A stretch of 64,000 nt of DNA from Actinopolymorpha pittospori (lineage in GTDB: Bacteria > Actinomycetota > Actinomycetes > Propionibacteriales > Actinopolymorphaceae): positions 806,001 through 870,000 of the forward strand of contig NZ_JADBEM010000001.1 of the NCBI RefSeq assembly GCF_014873875.1, read 5' to 3'. The notes under the pieces were generated by a model. It made no database searches. It was not told the origin of the DNA and was given only the letters and a program-made list of their open reading frames with translations. The translations under genes were made by a program, and so were the position numbers. Position 1 is the stretch's first letter; every line of letters begins with the position of its first letter. Below, one piece after another: positions 62,236-64,000 of this stretch.

Positions 62236-63524
62236 GCGCGACCGCCTGGATCGCGATCGCGGTCTTCGCCCTGGCCTATGTGCTGATCGCGACTGAGTGG
62301 GTGCACCGGCTGGCCGCCGCGATCGGCGGTGCCTGCGTCATGCTCGTGCTCGGTATCACCGACCCCGATCACGCTTTCTTCTCCCCACACTCGGGTATCG
62401 ACTGGAACGTCATCTTCCTGCTGATGGGGATGATGCTGATCGTCGCGGTTCTCAAACGGACGGGGCTGTTTGAGTTCCTCGCGATCTGGGCGGTCAAACG
62501 TGCCCGCGGTCAGCCGTTCCGGGTGATGGTCATCCTCGTCCTGGTCACGGGCATCGCCTCGGCGGCCCTGGACAACGTCACCACTGTGTTGTTGATCGCG
62601 CCGGTGACGTTTCTGGTGTGTGGTCGGCTCGGTGTGCCGGTGGCGCCGTACCTCATCGCGGAGGTGATGGCCTCCAACATCGGGGGTACGGCGACGCTGA
62701 TCGGGGATCCGCCCAACATCATCATCGCCTCGCGCGCCGGGCTCACCTTCAACGACTTTCTGATTCACCTGGCACCGTTCGTCGTTGTGGTGCTGGTGGT
62801 CTTCGTCGGCCTGTGCCGGCTGCTGTTCCGTTCCGCGTTCGCCGTGGATGCGGAGCGGGTGGCGTCGGTGATGGAGCTTCGCGAACGCGACGCTATCCGC
62901 GACGCACGTCTGCTCGTGGTTTCGCTGGCCGTGCTGGGAGTGGTGCTGCTGGCGTTCGTGACCCATACGATCCTGCACCTGGAGCCCTCGGTGGTGGCTC
63001 TGGTTGGTGGACTGGCGTTGTTGGCGCTGTCGCGACTGGACGCCGCCGAGGTGGCCCGTGATGTGGAGTGGCCCACGCTGGCGTTCTTCGCCGCCCTGTT
63101 CGTCATGGTGGGTGGACTGTCGGCGACCGGTGTGATCGACACGGTGGCCAAGGCGGCCACCGACGCCATGGCCGACCGGCTCGGTCTGGCGAGCATGGTG
63201 CTGCTCTGGGGGTCGGCGGGCCTGTCGGCCATCGTCGACAACATCCCCTACGTCGCCACCATGTCGCCGATCGTCGCGGACCTCGTCTCGGCCAGTGACG
63301 CCGGAGCACGTGGGCAGGTGCTGTGGTGGGCGCTCGCCCTCGGTGCCGACCTGGGCGGCAACGCCACCGCCATCGGTGCCTCGGCCAACGTCGTGATGCT
63401 CGGTCTCGCCGAGAAGGCGGGCCGTCCCATCTCCTTCTGGGAGTTCACCCGCTACGGCCTGGTCGTCACCGCCGTCACCATCGCCCTGGCCGTGCCCTAC
63501 CTCTGGCTCCGCTACCTCCTCTGA
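62232..63524 (+). CDS. ArsB/NhaD-superfamily ion permease
   Basis: 430 residues, 11 or 12 membrane segments. IT-superfamily marks: GIDWNVIFLLMGMMLIVAVL; the first signature SAALDNVTTVLLIAPVTFLV; SNIGGTATLIGDPPNIIIAS; and the second half AIVDNIPYVATMSPIVADLV with LGADLGGNATAIGASANVVM. Two inverted-topology repeats are clear. Members move arsenite, Na+/H+ or dicarboxylates. With nhaA next door and no ars genes intact, an NhaD-like sodium/proton role is the better guess. Start GTG 62232 overlaps the CBS gene. Confidence 0.9.
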   Translation: MSATAWIAIAVFALAYVLIATEWVHRLAAAIGGACVMLVLGITDPDHAFFSPHSGIDWNVIFLLMGMMLIVAVLKRTGLFEFLAIWAVKRARGQPFRVMVILVLVTGIASAALDNVTTVLLIAPVTFLVCGRLGVPVAPYLIAEVMASNIGGTATLIGDPPNIIIASRAGLTFNDFLIHLAPFVVVVLVVFVGLCRLLFRSAFAVDAERVASVMELRERDAIRDARLLVVSLAVLGVVLLAFVTHTILHLEPSVVALVGGLALLALSRLDAAEVARDVEWPTLAFFAALFVMVGGLSATGVIDTVAKAATDAMADRLGLASMVLLWGSAGLSAIVDNIPYVATMSPIVADLVSASDAGARGQVLWWALALGADLGGNATAIGASANVVMLGLAEKAGRPISFWEFTRYGLVVTAVTIALAVPYLWLRYLL

Positions 63525-63808
63525 TCCCGGTGAGGGCGTACGGACGACGAAAGGTGGAGGAGCGAACAGGGGCACACCCCACACGAGCTACCAGACTCCC
63601 TTCCCACTCCCCCTGGGAGGCACCGCAATGTCCGTCCGCACTTCCCGCGACCCGACAGGCCGCCCTCGACACTCGGCTGAGGACTCCCGCTCGCCGACGA
63701 TGTGTTTGCTCGCGACATCGCGATCTACGCTGCCCAGCTCGACATCGGCTGCGGGAAGCCCATCGGGCGCCGTCGCGGGCCCGCCGGCCCCGCTAGGGAG
63801 CCACAGGC
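63525..63808. other. intergenic with a possible remnant
   Basis: Near 63690-63780 the plus strand reads DDVFARDIAIYAAQLDIGCG, likely an old coding piece of unknown origin. Nothing else supported. Confidence 0.3.
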
Positions 63809-63838
63809 TTGACAGGAAACCAAAAGGTTTCCTATTGT
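63809..63838 (+). promoter_or_regulatory. ArsR promoter with operator in the spacer
   Basis: TTGACA (63809-63814) and TATTGT (63833-63838) are 18 bases apart. AGGAAACC-AAAA-GGTTTCCT (63814-63833), a perfect inverted repeat with 8-base arms, fills the spacer, so a bound repressor would block polymerase. GTG 63846 starts seven bases after the -10, suggesting a leaderless mRNA. Confidence 0.75.
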
Positions 63839-63845
63839 GCGTGGT

Positions 63846-64000
63846 GTGGAGCAGGTGTTCAAGGCGCTGGGTGACCCGACCCGCCGGGCTCTACTGGACG
63901 CGTTACTGGAGCAGGACGGGCAGACCCTGCTGGCCCTGTCGGCACGCTTCCAGATGACCCGGCCGGCCGTGGCCAAGCACCTGGGCATCCTCGAGGAAGC
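63846..64000 (+). CDS. ArsR-family regulator, 5' part only
   Basis: Open to the window edge. From GTG 63846: EQVFKALGDPTRRALLDALL, GQTLLALSARFQMTRPAVAK and HLGILEE, a winged helix of the ArsR type that commonly precedes an SRPBCC (AHSA1-like) gene. A GTG at 63837 is an alternative start. No metal-site Cys is seen in the visible part. Autoregulation through the spacer palindrome is likely. Confidence 0.85.
   Translation, partial: MEQVFKALGDPTRRALLDALLEQDGQTLLALSARFQMTRPAVAKHLGILEE

Noticed and set aside
62232-63524. Arsenite efflux operon (ArsB plus the ArsR gene at 63846)
   Set aside because: The ArsR gene has its own promoter and operator downstream, shows no arsenic-type cysteines in the visible part, and the permease is coupled to a CBS protein instead.
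61965-63584. 539-residue minus-strand frame over the NhaD-type permease
   Set aside because: His/Arg/Gln-rich shadow of the permease gene.

Overview
The window is high-GC DNA (about two thirds G+C) with actinobacterial gene families: TetR, ArsR and DeoR regulators, F420-type oxidoreductases, a cytochrome bd oxidase, actinobacterial insertion sequences, TTG/GTG starts and probable leaderless starts. It fits a soil-type Actinomycetota chromosome, but no rRNA or complete tRNA is present to place it further. Much of the window is an accessory, decaying region: intact operons stand between insertion sequences and broken genes joined by deletions or frameshifts.

Layout. 1-5.2 kb: the end of an SDR gene, a scarred iron-uptake remnant (EfeO-like and DyP peroxidase), an integral membrane protein and a heavily frameshifted Tn3-family transposase. 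5.3-8.6 kb: a TetR regulator divergent from an SDR (one-base frameshift) and an NADP-binding oxidoreductase, then a damaged tyrosine recombinase. 8.8-11.2 kb: cydAB. 12.4-13.1 kb: an AbrB/RelE-like toxin-antitoxin pair whose palindromic operator overlaps a probable leaderless promoter. 13.1-15.9 kb: an IS5-like transposase, a truncated SnoaL protein and a complete IS256-family element with a perfect 8-bp target duplication.

15.9-23.7 kb holds the most notable unit: six overlapping genes on the minus strand resembling the membrane and peripheral subunits of hydrogenase-4/complex I, preceded by an ArsR regulator. The large subunit lacks the four cysteines that bind NiFe, so this is an energy-converting-hydrogenase-related (Ehr) complex. 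Gene content and order match what I recall of the Mycobacterium tuberculosis Rv0081-Rv0087 locus. With cydAB nearby and on the same strand, it suggests a respiratory, low-oxygen function.

23.8-29.4 kb: a small zinc-ribbon protein and a STAS protein, a patchwork of integrase/IS4/IS3/AraC fragments, an aldo/keto reductase, a Ddn-like protein and a TetR gene with a palindromic operator. 29.4-36.7 kb: a polysaccharide-uptake region with a secreted family-8 polysaccharide lyase, converging on an operon for an ABC sugar transporter (binding protein and two permeases) plus an amidohydrolase. 37-49.4 kb: redox and detoxification genes with TetR regulators and clear palindromes (aldo/keto reductases, NmrA-type reductases, AhpD-like, PEP-mutase-like with a 213-bp partial duplication, nitroreductase, frameshifted NDH-2, cupin).

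49.4-57.6 kb is a graveyard with an intact IS630 element, an IS1380 transposase carrying a 15-bp x 6 internal repeat, and fragments of IS481, IS110, a hydrolase, methyltransferases, a HicB-like protein and transketolase. 57.6-64 kb: small conserved proteins, NhaA, a CBS-domain protein overlapping an ArsB/NhaD-type permease, and the start of an ArsR regulator with its operator between the -35 and -10 boxes.
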